Assembly (NCBI GenBank): GCA_001314815.1
Contig: LJXT01000009.1
Location: 1-50,690, forward strand
Reading direction: 5' to 3'
DNA from: Algoriphagus marincola HL-49
GTDB taxonomy: Bacteria; Bacteroidota; Bacteroidia; Cytophagales; Cyclobacteriaceae
DNA length: 50,690 nucleotides
Position 1 is the stretch's first letter, and each line of letters starts with the position of its first letter. This document shows, piece by piece, positions 1 through 8,921 of the stretch. The notes beneath the pieces were generated by a model. That model had not been told where the DNA came from. It saw only the letters and a list, made by a program, of their open reading frames with translations, and did no database searches. Position numbers and translations under genes: made by a program.

Positions 1-18
1 AGCATGGTAATATTTCAA

Positions 19-98
19 AACCTTCGAGGTCATACTTTATCAATATTTCCACAATCAGTTTCAAAAATCGGTACCAATTAAAAGAGACCTCAAAGGTT
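19..98. repeat. Imperfect inverted repeat at 3' end of first gene
   Basis: Positions 19-31 and 86-98 are inverted copies of each other, 12 of 13 bases pairing, separated by a 54-base spacer. The right arm reaches the stop codon of the membrane-protein gene that ends at 97. The spacer is long for an intrinsic terminator and no clean T-run follows, so it may be a transcript-end stem or the edge of a repeat continuing outside the window. Confidence 0.35.
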
Positions 99-1314
99 AG
101 GTGGCGGCTTCGGCGAGTTCCCGTTTTCGGCGTTCTTCTTCAACGATGCGGTTGTAGATGGAAGCGCGTTTCTTGATGCGATTGGTTTTTTCCCAGTCCA
201 TAAAAGCCACGATCACAAAAAGCATGTAATACATAATCTGGGACTTCTGACGGATGATAATGCCCAAATTCGACATCACAAAAGTCATGGAGATGGAGAT
301 AGAAATAAACACCACCGCCGACATCTTCACCATGGCTGGAGCGATACGCATATAATCAATAAAGCTCTTCTTAAAGATCTTGGAGAACATATAGATATAC
401 AGGGCATTTTCCATAGACACTGCCAATCCAATTGCATTCGGAGAGTCAATAAATAAGGGTCTAAACCAAAAAGTAAAAAGCTTCATGGGAAGGCTATAAT
501 TCATCATATCCACCGCCGAACCCGCAGCTTGCAATCGCTGGGCATTTAGGGCCGTCTCCTCTTCAAAGCTTTGCAAAACATTGTTAGGATCGTAACCTAA
601 AAAGTTCAATAAATCCTCATAAACAAAAATACTCATCCCAATTCCAGCTAAAGCCACCAAATATTTTTGGTAGGCTGGTACCTTTTCCCTACCCAAAATA
701 AATCCAACTCCCATCCCGATCAACACGGCGAACAGGATATGCGGACGAATCATATAACATATAAACCCACCCAGGACCATCTGGAAAACCCGTTTCCCCG
801 GCCAGGAAAGCCCATAAGTCAAGAGTGCCAATCCTGTGAAAATATAAGCTCCTTTTCCCAAGGAAGCTGTCCAGAAATGCATATTGGGTAGGAACATAAA
901 AATGGTAATCGCGTCCCAACCCTCAAACTTGGGATTGAAGCGCAGATTCTCCTTCATAAAACAATAAAAATAGACAAAGCCCCAAAAACCCACCCAAGTG
1001 GAAAAAAACATCATCATATCATAGTTGAAGCCCATCCACTTGGCAAAAGGGTAATTAATCCATTCAATGAAGAGTGTTCCAGGTTCGAAAGCATCAAACC
1101 AGTTTCGGTAAAATTTATGGCTCCAGAAATATACTACTGAGTCCGATCGATTAACCTGGGCATAGGTCCAATAAACCAATCCAAAAAACATATGATACCA
1201 GTACATCTGATTCAATAGCCCTGCTTTCAGCCATTTGTGTTCCTTTTGAAGGTTATTCAAAATAGGCTGAGAAGCGAAGAAAAGAAAGATAACTAGAAGG
1301 ACGGCGCCGAGCAA
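97..1314 (-). CDS. Polytopic membrane protein, possible polysaccharide polymerase (Wzy/EpsG-like)
   Basis: 405 residues with about ten hydrophobic segments (for example near residues 1-17, 36-52, 95-119, 135-170, 176-208, 217-239 and 328-372) and a charged cytoplasmic tail rich in R, K and E. The short RPHI segment before a long hydrophobic helix and the late arginine-containing loop resemble the polymerase/EpsG type of polysaccharide membrane protein, but no diagnostic motif was recognised. The start used is TTG at 1314. The frame stays open 45 bases upstream without an ATG, so a non-ATG start a little upstream is possible. It is separated from the glycosyltransferase operon by a 350-bp repeat island, so it may have its own transcription. 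The membrane location is certain from sequence; the polymerase role is inference from context. Confidence 0.55.
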   Translation of the reverse strand: MLGAVLLVIFLFFASQPILNNLQKEHKWLKAGLLNQMYWYHMFFGLVYWTYAQVNRSDSVVYFWSHKFYRNWFDAFEPGTLFIEWINYPFAKWMGFNYDMMMFFSTWVGFWGFVYFYCFMKENLRFNPKFEGWDAITIFMFLPNMHFWTASLGKGAYIFTGLALLTYGLSWPGKRVFQMVLGGFICYMIRPHILFAVLIGMGVGFILGREKVPAYQKYLVALAGIGMSIFVYEDLLNFLGYDPNNVLQSFEEETALNAQRLQAAGSAVDMMNYSLPMKLFTFWFRPLFIDSPNAIGLAVSMENALYIYMFSKIFKKSFIDYMRIAPAMVKMSAVVFISISISMTFVMSNLGIIIRQKSQIMYYMLFVIVAFMDWEKTNRIKKRASIYNRIVEEERRKRELAEAAT

Positions 1315-1664
1315 GGAATCGTTGGGTTTGTGGTTTTCAAATATAAAAAAAGAAGGAAGTTAAATGTTAAGGGTTAAGCGCTAAAGTGTGCCCCCCTAGC
1401 CACTCCCGAATCAAGCCTGCCAGGAGAAGGCTAGTTCGGGACAGGCTCTCGAGGGGGGAATTAGATTCTGGGTTCTACTTTTTAGGTTCTAGGTTGGGGA
1501 ATTGAGGAATCGGGGAATTGATTAAGTGAGCAGGGAAGGTTAAGGGATAATGGGGGAGTTCGAGGTTCTAGATTTAAGCTTCCACGTACTAAAGTTAGGG
1601 AATTGATTAATTGATGAACTGCTTAATTGATGATGGGATTAAAAAATTGCTTTTATAAGAAGTT
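1315..1664. repeat. Intergenic word-repeat island R1
   Basis: No credible gene. The stretch holds degenerate copies of words found in the other islands: gttaagggttaa at about 1365, several gaattgattaa/gaattgatgaa units between 1500 and 1640, and ggttctaggtt near 1483. A hairpin-like GC-rich block at 1391-1458 sits inside it. On the plus strand the stretch outside that block is G-rich and C-poor, as in the other islands. Confidence 0.7.
1391..1458. repeat. GC-rich palindromic block
   Basis: CCCCCCT at 1391-1397 pairs with AGGGGGG at 1452-1458. Inside, CCCGAA (1405-1410) can pair with TTCGGG (1435-1440), and AGCCTG (1414-1419) with CAGGCT (1442-1447). The two inner pairings cross each other, so they are alternatives. 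The block could fold in RNA or DNA and could act as a terminator or a REP-like mobile repeat; no poly-T follows on either strand. Related AGCCTGCC and GGCAGG fragments occur in the islands at about 17.0, 31.0 and 34.4 kb. Confidence 0.45.
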
Positions 1665-2801
1665 TTATTTTGATTTGGACGTGGCTAGAAGGCTTTGGTA
1701 TAATTCCTCGAATTGTTGGGTGACTTTAGATAAAGAATAATTAGAAATGACTAGATTATAAGCCTGACCTAAAATTTTTTTCCTCGAAATTTCATCCATT
1801 TCTGAAACCTCCTGAATTGCTTTGGCAAATGCTTCTAAATCGTTTGGGGAAATGCACCAACCGGTTTCCCCATTTTTGACAAGCTCTGGGACTCCCCCAA
1901 CAGAGGAAGCTATCACAGGCACACTGCTGAGCATCCCTTCCATTAAAACTCCAGGAACTCCTTCAATATGGCTTGTTAAAAGCATTATATCTGAGCCTGC
2001 AATAATTTTGTTTAAATCTTCTTTTTGATGACCTAAGAAAAAGACATGATTTTCTAAACTCAATTTAGATTTCAGTTTTTCCAAATTCTGTCTTTGAACC
2101 CCTTCCCCAATTATTAATAATTTCAGATTAGGAATATTCTTCTTAAGCTTGACAATTAAATGAAGGCTGAATTCAAGATTCTTTTCAACACTTAAGCTAC
2201 CTACCTGAACACAAACAAAATCTCCCGGATTAATTCCGTGATTTATTTGAAGAAAAGATTTTCCAATAGCTTTATCAACAGGGTAAAATTCAAATCCCCT
2301 TCGAATTACTCCACTTTTTGAATCGGGAATATTCAATAGTTTTTTGATATCCTCATTGGCTACTTCTCCGACTGAGCAAAAATAATCTACTCTTTTTGCT
2401 AGCAGACGATACATCCTCTTTATCCAAGGCCTTGGTCCTACCCAATGGCTCATAATGGAAATATTTCTATAAACCAATCTTGGTTTAGAATTACCAATAA
2501 GAGCCAACACCGAATACTTCCATGTATCCGAGCCGTTGGCTTGAATAATGTCTGGTTTATGTTTCTGGATAAGCTTTCTTAGCTCAAAGATCAGTTTAAA
2601 GTCCAATGACTTTTGTGGGTTTCCTGTTAAATCCAGATTAGTCGAATTCTCTAAAGTAAGAATTCCCATTTCGCCCTCAATAGGATATAACCCAGCCCAG
2701 ACTACCTGATGGCCCCTTTTAATCAATTCCTGTGAAAGCAAAAAAGCCGAAATTTCGGCTCCTCTTGATTTTCTGGAAGTCACTAATTGTAAAATTTTCA
2801 T
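1665..2801 (-). CDS. Glycosyltransferase family 4 (GT-B fold)
   Basis: 378 residues, normal GT4 length. The N-terminal half begins MKILQLVTSRKSRGAE, typical of the acceptor domain, where an SRGAE-type loop replaces the common GGAE. The C-terminal donor domain carries the retaining GT4 signature around residues 280-300: EGVPGVLMEGM followed by SSVPVIASSVGGVPE. It would transfer a nucleotide-activated sugar to a lipid-linked glycan at the inner face of the cytoplasmic membrane; donor and acceptor cannot be read from sequence. The ATG directly abuts the TAA of the preceding fusion gene (stop at 2802), so the two are probably translated from one message. It is the last gene of the long operon that begins near 16.7 kb. 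Confidence 0.85.
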   Translation of the reverse strand: MKILQLVTSRKSRGAEISAFLLSQELIKRGHQVVWAGLYPIEGEMGILTLENSTNLDLTGNPQKSLDFKLIFELRKLIQKHKPDIIQANGSDTWKYSVLALIGNSKPRLVYRNISIMSHWVGPRPWIKRMYRLLAKRVDYFCSVGEVANEDIKKLLNIPDSKSGVIRRGFEFYPVDKAIGKSFLQINHGINPGDFVCVQVGSLSVEKNLEFSLHLIVKLKKNIPNLKLLIIGEGVQRQNLEKLKSKLSLENHVFFLGHQKEDLNKIIAGSDIMLLTSHIEGVPGVLMEGMLSSVPVIASSVGGVPELVKNGETGWCISPNDLEAFAKAIQEVSEMDEISRKKILGQAYNLVISNYSLSKVTQQFEELYQSLLATSKSK

Positions 2802-4415
2802 TTAGCGCTTAAAGGTATCCATGACTGTCCAGCTATCCGTAGAATTGTAGGTATGGGTTCCCTCCCATCCCGATTCCCAATCCGCTTCCATAATTCGATC
2901 GGTTTCTTCCTCATATATTTCCCTATCCCATTTGGTTATTTTCTGAATCCGGATTCGATGACCATAATGCTTTGCCGAATCCTGCGCCGGTCTGTACCAT
3001 TGCCCATTCTTTTGAAATAGTTTACCTGCAGGGCGACTGGATTTGACATCGGAAACAATCGGGTTCATAGGATGGGAAATCCAATCACTAGCTTTGAGGT
3101 TATTTGAGAAGTATAAGAAAAGCTCATCAAATGAAGAGGAGCCCGGATGAACCTTCTTGTTAATAAATAGCCAGAAAAAACCGTCCTTCTCGCATAGTGT
3201 AGGATCATAAACTGCCTCTCCCTGAAAACTGACGTGGGAAAGCTCCCATTGATTTGGAAAATTTTTTGAATGATAAAATCTCAAATCTCTGTTTTCGGAA
3301 CTCTCTGTGATCATCCACCAATAACCTTCACTTTTAAATATAAAGGGATAGGATAGATGAAAGGATTCTTCTAAAACAGTTTTGAAAGAATCAACTATTC
3401 CATTTTCAACTTTAGCATAGGAAATTACTCCTCTGCTACTTTTATAAAAGTATTGTTCTACAAAAAGCCATGTTTGACCTAAATGTTCAATTAAATATGG
3501 ATCTGCGAGATAGGAACTGGGAGGATTTTCAATTTTTATTTTTTCCCCGGTTGATTGATCAACCAACCAACAATTCCAAACTTCCTTATGCAGGGATTCA
3601 TTTAGCTTCCTTTTAAGATTCCTAATTACCCAATTTGCGGCTAAACGAGTCATTTGGAGATTTCCAGGAGTTTTCCTTAAAGCAGAGTCTTGAGAAAAAT
3701 ATTTTTTCTCTTTTGATTCCACCTCGATTCTCCAAGCGTCTACTCCAATTCTATTTATTCTTTCCAAAGCTCGAGGAATAAAAAAAAGGCTCTTCCAGTA
3801 AACTTTATTGGCATTTCGATGAACAGACAAGGGGTCTGTACGACTCCAAGAACGATAAATGACTTTTCCCTCATCTAGCTTTTCAGAAAGGATCTGCAAT
3901 ACCGAACCTGTTTCTTGCCAACCAAGCATCACCTCCCAAAAGCAGGGTGGGCCGCCCTTGTTGACCAAATTGTCACCATGATGATAGGACCAAATTCCCA
4001 AGCTCGGAATAGTTAAAATATCTCCTTTCAAAATTCGAAAACCCAATCGAATCAGAATATCAGGCTCTTGTTTTTTGACCTTTTCTAAATCTTCTTCAGA
4101 AAATCTATCCATATATTTTGATTGGATAGGCTTTACCGAAATGGTTTCTGCTGAAAACCCTCGAATGGAACGAATATCCTTCCGTTCAAAAGCATTTGGG
4201 TTTACCTTGAAGAAGGTTCTGTCAATTTTAGAAAATGTGCGATACAAAAAGGAAGACTTAGATCCTGATGGCTTGGAGGTTTGGTTAAGCAATACAAAGG
4301 AGATCCTAGCTAAATCCTCCTCCAAGATTACCCTAAGCATCTCCCAAGCCCATGCAGGAATAAGGTAAGAATCCAATAACAGCCCGATTCTAAGCTTTGA
4401 ATTATTTTCTGCCAT
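2802..4415 (-). CDS. Formyltransferase-like domain fused to GINT1-like beta-propeller domain
   Basis: 537 residues from the ATG at 4415; a TTG 45 bases upstream (4460) is the only longer alternative and would overlap the neighbour by 59 rather than 14 bases. Residues ~10-220 resemble the N-terminal fold of methionyl-tRNA/sugar formyltransferases: a segment reading SYHHGDNLVNKGGPP takes the place of the usual N-x-H-P-S-x-x-P-x-x-RG-P core, followed by W-x-E-T-G and LDEGKVI. The usual catalytic Asn is not in its expected place, so activity is uncertain. Residues ~270-520 form a WLF.E.../YPF.../DP-type repeated beta structure like the N-terminal domain of plant glucosamine inositolphosphorylceramide transferase 1 and GH43-like propellers (SYPFIF, YDPTLCEKDGFFWLF, RPAGKLF, YRPAQD). 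It may bind or modify a sugar during glycan assembly. Function is inferred; the two-domain layout is seen. Confidence 0.65.
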   Translation of the reverse strand: MAENNSKLRIGLLLDSYLIPAWAWEMLRVILEEDLARISFVLLNQTSKPSGSKSSFLYRTFSKIDRTFFKVNPNAFERKDIRSIRGFSAETISVKPIQSKYMDRFSEEDLEKVKKQEPDILIRLGFRILKGDILTIPSLGIWSYHHGDNLVNKGGPPCFWEVMLGWQETGSVLQILSEKLDEGKVIYRSWSRTDPLSVHRNANKVYWKSLFFIPRALERINRIGVDAWRIEVESKEKKYFSQDSALRKTPGNLQMTRLAANWVIRNLKRKLNESLHKEVWNCWLVDQSTGEKIKIENPPSSYLADPYLIEHLGQTWLFVEQYFYKSSRGVISYAKVENGIVDSFKTVLEESFHLSYPFIFKSEGYWWMITESSENRDLRFYHSKNFPNQWELSHVSFQGEAVYDPTLCEKDGFFWLFINKKVHPGSSSFDELFLYFSNNLKASDWISHPMNPIVSDVKSSRPAGKLFQKNGQWYRPAQDSAKHYGHRIRIQKITKWDREIYEEETDRIMEADWESGWEGTHTYNSTDSWTVMDTFKR

Positions 4416-5523
4416 ATTCCTGATAAGCCGACCTGAGAACTTCTTCGTATTGCTTAGCAATCACTTGAATATCAAATCGACGAATAGCCTCCTCTCGGGC
4501 AGCTTTCCCGAATTGCTCCATTTTTGAAGGTTGCTCTATCGCCTGAAGCATCCGTTCTGTCAATTTATCGATATCCCGAACCGGAAAAACCAATGCATTT
4601 TCATCAGGTTTGATAGCTTCCAAATTCATGGGAATATCTGAGGCAATAATGGGTATGCCTGACATCATCGCCTCTACTAAAGCACCTGAAAACCCTTCAT
4701 ACCAGGAAGGAAAAACATAACAATCCGCTTCATAGAGTTTAACCGTCACATTGGGTATGACTCCGGGTAATTCAACCTTGCCTGTAAGCTCTAATTCATT
4801 TACTAACCTTTCTAAAATGGGCCTATGATTTCCCTCTCCATAGATTACTAATCTTGAAGTCGGATACTTTCTATTTATTTTAGCAAAGGCTTGAATCAAT
4901 TCCTCAAAACCTTTGATTTGCAGTAAACGCCCATAGGCCAAAAAAACAAAACCAGCATTTGCTGGCTTTTTCCATATTCGCTCAGGGACTTTTCTTCCAC
5001 GATAAACTACTTTATTTTTCTCAAGAGGTACTCCTAAGGTTTTTACATGAGATTGAGCTATAAAATGAGAATTTGAAATATAAAGTTTCGGAATTGGTGC
5101 TGTAAATCGATCTAAAAGCCAAAAAAATTTAAATTTTTGTAAATCCAGAAAGGACTTATTCCTAACCACTACATCACCATAGCTATCACTTACAAAGGTA
5201 CCCACCAAAGGTACACCAGAAATAAAAGAAACTAACCTTGCAATTAAATTACTTCGGAGTAGAGAAGAAACCAATAAATCAGCATTCTCTTCTCTTATAA
5301 GATTGTTCAATTTTTTAATTCCATTCCAAAAATCATATTTCCCTTTCAAATCGAGAAATACCATTGGAATACCCGCAGATTCATAAGCAATTTTCAAATC
5401 ATGCCTTGAATAGAAATAAACAACTTTATACTCCAAATCAGCAGAAACCAAAGGAAGGATTTGAAGCAAACTGTTTTCTGTCCCCGCATTGATAAGGGTA
5501 TCTTGGATAAATAGAATTTTCAA
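4402..5523 (-). CDS. Glycosyltransferase family 4 (GT-B fold)
   Basis: 373 residues. It opens MKILFIQDTLINAGTENSLL, where AGTE is the N-terminal acceptor loop of GT4 enzymes. The donor-binding end carries YEGFSGALVEAMMSGIPIIA, the E-x7-E retaining GT4 signature, and a GRLLQIKGFEELI segment typical of the domain linker. The start is TTG at 5523, overlapping the TGA of the upstream gene in a TTGA arrangement, which favours translational coupling; an ATG start would lose the beginning of the first beta strand. It lies inside the operon running from 16.7 to 1.7 kb. The linkage formed is unknown. Confidence 0.85.
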   Translation of the reverse strand: MKILFIQDTLINAGTENSLLQILPLVSADLEYKVVYFYSRHDLKIAYESAGIPMVFLDLKGKYDFWNGIKKLNNLIREENADLLVSSLLRSNLIARLVSFISGVPLVGTFVSDSYGDVVVRNKSFLDLQKFKFFWLLDRFTAPIPKLYISNSHFIAQSHVKTLGVPLEKNKVVYRGRKVPERIWKKPANAGFVFLAYGRLLQIKGFEELIQAFAKINRKYPTSRLVIYGEGNHRPILERLVNELELTGKVELPGVIPNVTVKLYEADCYVFPSWYEGFSGALVEAMMSGIPIIASDIPMNLEAIKPDENALVFPVRDIDKLTERMLQAIEQPSKMEQFGKAAREEAIRRFDIQVIAKQYEEVLRSAYQEYGRK

Positions 5524-7184
5524 GATATGGCTGCATTTATTCTTTCCTTCATTTTGAGTATTATAAGAACTCTAAGAAGAAGCCTAATATTAGGTAAATT
5601 ATTAAAATTATTAGAGTAAAAAATCTGTTTCAACTTTTTTGGAATAAAAGATTTGAGTTTCTTAAAACCTCTCTTTTCGGGCGGAGTAGAATTTATATTA
5701 GCAGTTATATTTCTAATGTATACTGGAGAAATCCCTAAATCTACAAAATCTTGATCCTGAAATTTGGAAATTTCTTCATAAATAAAATCTTTCAAATTAA
5801 TCATTAATAGGTCATCAACTTTAACTCCATCACGATTTTTCGCATAAGAAATACCCTTGAAATTAATTTCATTTATTTTTTTTGATATTTTCTTATTTAA
5901 GGAAAGATTTTCTGGGATGAATTCACTGTATTCCAAAAGTCTTCTATTTAACAGAGGATTAATAATCTCTACAAACATTAATTTCAAGTCTGAAAGAGCG
6001 GCATTTACTATGGGGTGCCTAAACTGAAGGCCAATGCGTTTAGAATAATCCACTAAAGATTCAGACTCTTGCTTTTTTAATAAGTCTGAATTCTGCAAAG
6101 TTTTACTAATAAAAACACTTTTTAAGTTATTGTAATCTTCAACTAATTCGCAGCCAATAACTTTCCTCGCCAAAACTTCATTTTTTAAAGTTTTTCTTCC
6201 AAAGCTTTGATCCCCTCTGATCACAAAATCAACACCAGAGTCACGAAGTCCTCTCCAAATACCAAATCCATCAATATATCCTAAAACATGATCTACTCTA
6301 CCCTCACCATATTTCAAGTACTCATTAAAGATCTCATCAATATTTCCCTGATTTTTGAAAATATGATGTGTTCGATGTGGAAGGTTTGAAATGAGAGAAA
6401 TTTTTTTTGCAATATTAATTTCAGAATTCCTATCCTTTTCAGATTCCTTTGTTCCCCAGGTAATAGTCGGAATGGAAAAAGGTTTTGCCAAATATGAGAC
6501 AAGTAATCTACTCTCGATTCCACCAGATAATAAATGAATCGTTTTTTTTGAGCTTAACTTTATATTTGACATACTATCTGATAGCAAATCCAAAAAATAT
6601 TTAAAATCAAATTTGGTACTTAATGGAAATTCTGATTTTATATTTTCTATTTTGGATTTATAAGTTAAAAAGTTATACTCAAAGAAAGTATTTCGAGATA
6701 ATAAGTTAATTCTTGAATCCCAACTATTATTTAAACCTAATGTCCCAGAGCTTATAAACCATGGTACAATTTTTTCATTAAATTTAAAAGAATTTAAAAG
6801 GACAACAATTGGTATCTGCATTGTGGAAAAGCAAAAAAAATCTTTATTGAAATAATACCAAACACTTCGGCTAGCTACATAATCAGATACTATTTGTATC
6901 TTTTCTTTTTCTCTTCTATATAAGAAATAATTCCCATCAGGAAAATCTGAGAAATTTTTCCACTCATTAGAACTAATAAACCCTAAGTAACCAAAATTGG
7001 ACTCCATTCTGAGGCTCTCGTTATATCCAACTACTATATTCCACGAAGAAGAATCTTCTATCACTTGTATCCTATGTTCTTGTCCAAATTCAAGTGCTAT
7101 CCAATCAAAAATCTTTTTGATCTGAGAATGATATGATTCTTTTGTGTGACTATTGCTAAAATGCAAAGAGAACAATTTTGCCAT
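5520..7184 (-). CDS. Asparagine-synthase-like protein without a glutaminase nucleophile
   Basis: 554 residues. The C-terminal part has an ATP-pyrophosphatase P-loop, LLSGGIESRLL (SGGIES at 220-225), in place of the SGGLDS of asparagine synthase B, followed by a W-G-T/E-region typical of the synthase domain. The N-terminal region corresponds in position to the class II glutamine amidotransferase domain, but the protein starts MAKLF and lacks the Met-Cys-Gly nucleophile, so it cannot hydrolyse glutamine by the usual route. Such relatives occur in polysaccharide and peptide-modification clusters, where they may amidate a carboxyl group using another nitrogen source. The gene is markedly AT-rich compared with the true asparagine synthase at 41.4 kb. 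Four bases separate it from the preceding GT2. Confidence 0.7.
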   Translation of the reverse strand: MAKLFSLHFSNSHTKESYHSQIKKIFDWIALEFGQEHRIQVIEDSSSWNIVVGYNESLRMESNFGYLGFISSNEWKNFSDFPDGNYFLYRREKEKIQIVSDYVASRSVWYYFNKDFFCFSTMQIPIVVLLNSFKFNEKIVPWFISSGTLGLNNSWDSRINLLSRNTFFEYNFLTYKSKIENIKSEFPLSTKFDFKYFLDLLSDSMSNIKLSSKKTIHLLSGGIESRLLVSYLAKPFSIPTITWGTKESEKDRNSEINIAKKISLISNLPHRTHHIFKNQGNIDEIFNEYLKYGEGRVDHVLGYIDGFGIWRGLRDSGVDFVIRGDQSFGRKTLKNEVLARKVIGCELVEDYNNLKSVFISKTLQNSDLLKKQESESLVDYSKRIGLQFRHPIVNAALSDLKLMFVEIINPLLNRRLLEYSEFIPENLSLNKKISKKINEINFKGISYAKNRDGVKVDDLLMINLKDFIYEEISKFQDQDFVDLGISPVYIRNITANINSTPPEKRGFKKLKSFIPKKLKQIFYSNNFNNLPNIRLLLRVLIILKMKERINAAIS

Positions 7185-7188
7185 TTTT

Positions 7189-8076
7189 TTAAAGCTTAAT
7201 AGAGTAACCTGATTTACCAGTATAAAAATGAAAAAAAGCTTTAGAAATCAATTTCAAATTAAGCATACCATACTCAATACCATTTTTAAAACCGAAAACC
7301 CCTTTTACCAACCACTTAAAATGTAAAATGAGAATCATTCTGTAACTTTTGTGTTTAAGAGCGAGGAATAGCAAATTTCTTAAACTGTAATACTCTCTCC
7401 TTAACCTTCTTAAGAATCTATTTTTATAAAATGGTTTTTTTATTCCTAAATAATTTTTTGCTTTTCTCCTCTCAAAAAACATATGAGAATCTGCATAAAC
7501 TTTAAATCCCTTTTTCTTTGCGTTTAAGCAGAAATCAAGTTCTTCAAAACCAAAAAAAAAGCTTGAGTCAGGTAAAACACCAGATTTAATTACGGCTGAA
7601 GATACCATCATGGACATCCCTCCAGCAATAAAATCCACTTCAATTAATTCTTTGTTTTTCAGTTCAAAATCTTTTACCCTAACAACTTTAGCTCTTTCAA
7701 AACTAAAATATTGTCCAACTTCGCCGATTACACCAATTTTCTCCTTTTCAAAGTGAATTTGTAATTTTTCAAAAGTATCTAATGACTTGGGAGGGTCATT
7801 ATCGTCCCCCCAGTAAATCCAATCAAGGCCATCACGGGTACAAAGTTCCAATCCTTTTTTTGCACCTCCTGCAGGACCAGCATTATACCCCATACGAAAA
7901 TATCTAACTCTCTTATCCTCAAAATTCTTAAATCGAAATTCAGTATCAACATTATCAGAATTATCAATTATCCAAAGTAACTCTGGTGGAAAAGTTTGTT
8001 GAAACACAGAATTAATGGTTTGAATTAACAACTCTGGTCTATTGTAGGTAATGATAAAACCGCCGAACCTCATCAT
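7189..8076 (-). CDS. Glycosyltransferase family 2 (GlfT2/rhamnosyltransferase-like)
   Basis: 295 residues, GT-A fold. The N-terminus FGGFIITYNRPELL replaces the usual SVIIPTYN strand; the metal-binding site is DDND at 91-94 within YWGDDNDPP. The ITYNRP opening and W-G-D-D-N-D type site resemble galactofuranosyl/rhamnosyl transferases of the GlfT type; the exact sugar is not determined. The C-terminal ~80 residues are basic and aromatic, as in membrane-associated GT2 enzymes. Two successive ATG codons start at 8076 and 8073; the first overlaps the stop of the upstream gene by four bases. Confidence 0.82.
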   Translation of the reverse strand: MMRFGGFIITYNRPELLIQTINSVFQQTFPPELLWIIDNSDNVDTEFRFKNFEDKRVRYFRMGYNAGPAGGAKKGLELCTRDGLDWIYWGDDNDPPKSLDTFEKLQIHFEKEKIGVIGEVGQYFSFERAKVVRVKDFELKNKELIEVDFIAGGMSMMVSSAVIKSGVLPDSSFFFGFEELDFCLNAKKKGFKVYADSHMFFERRKAKNYLGIKKPFYKNRFLRRLRREYYSLRNLLFLALKHKSYRMILILHFKWLVKGVFGFKNGIEYGMLNLKLISKAFFHFYTGKSGYSIKL

Positions 8077-8921
8077 ACTTTTACTTCTTCACTATATAAC
8101 CTTTTGGCCAAAATGGGAAGCATTGAAATCAAAAATCTTATAAGTGTAGAAATCTTTCTAGGCTTTAGCTTATAAGCAATCCAAAGATGATCTTGTGCTT
8201 CCCGGAATCTACGAAACCGGATAAAATTTACACCAATCACTTGGTGATAAAGATGTTTAATATGATTTGAAAGCAAATCCCCATGTTTCTCGAGGACGAT
8301 TAAATTTGATTCAATTGCATTCTTTAAACTCTTACTACCGCCATCAATGGAAGGTTTGTAAATAAAGTTATTCTTCTGAATAAACGAGACTGATGGTTTT
8401 TTTCTATCAATCCTAAAAAAAAGTTCGGTATTCTCACCGAATTTAAGCCTTTCATCAAAACCTCCTATTTCCATGAATAAAAATTTTCTTATCATCCATG
8501 AACCCGGAATTACAGTTGCACGATGTTTTCCAAAACTTCTTAACTCAGACTTTTCTCCATTAGGACTAATAGTAACCATATCACAGTAAACCAAATCAGT
8601 CTTGGATGGAAGCTGCGTTTCGAAGTCGCTTAACCATTCTTCGGTAAAATCATCATCGTCATCTAAAAAAATTAAATACTCTCCCTTTGAATATTTTATG
8701 GCTTGATTACGAGCAGAACTAACACCATTTGGTACCCCACGATGTATATATTGAAAATTGAATCTAGCAATTTGAGCTATTTCATTTTTTTGACAATTTA
8801 TGCTATCATCAACAAAAATAACTTCATGTTCTTTTTTGATAATAGGGTTAAGCTTTTTAACTAAGTCCAAGAGAAGTTTTGGCCTATTTAAAGTTGGAAC
8901 AATAACACTAATCAATATCAT
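8073..8921 (-). CDS. Glycosyltransferase family 2
   Basis: 282 residues from ATG at 8921, which gives the canonical opening MILISVIVPTLNRPKLL. An upstream TTG at 8969 would add 16 residues and overlap the neighbour by 62 bases, so it is less likely. The nucleotide-binding VDDS lies near residue 38, and the metal site is an unusually long acidic run of five Asp at 87-91 (FLDDDDDF). The conserved ARN follows the loop at ~70. A single-domain inverting transferase for glycan side or main chain; sugar unknown. It overlaps the preceding gene by 14 bases, indicating coupled translation. Confidence 0.85.
   Translation of the reverse strand: MILISVIVPTLNRPKLLLDLVKKLNPIIKKEHEVIFVDDSINCQKNEIAQIARFNFQYIHRGVPNGVSSARNQAIKYSKGEYLIFLDDDDDFTEEWLSDFETQLPSKTDLVYCDMVTISPNGEKSELRSFGKHRATVIPGSWMIRKFLFMEIGGFDERLKFGENTELFFRIDRKKPSVSFIQKNNFIYKPSIDGGSKSLKNAIESNLIVLEKHGDLLSNHIKHLYHQVIGVNFIRFRRFREAQDHLWIAYKLKPRKISTLIRFLISMLPILAKRLYSEEVKV

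Noticed and set aside
2802..4460. Longer start (TTG 4460) for the formyltransferase/GINT1-like fusion
   Set aside because: It would overlap the GT4 gene by 59 bases and adds no conserved residues; ATG 4415 gives a 14-base overlap and a normal first strand.
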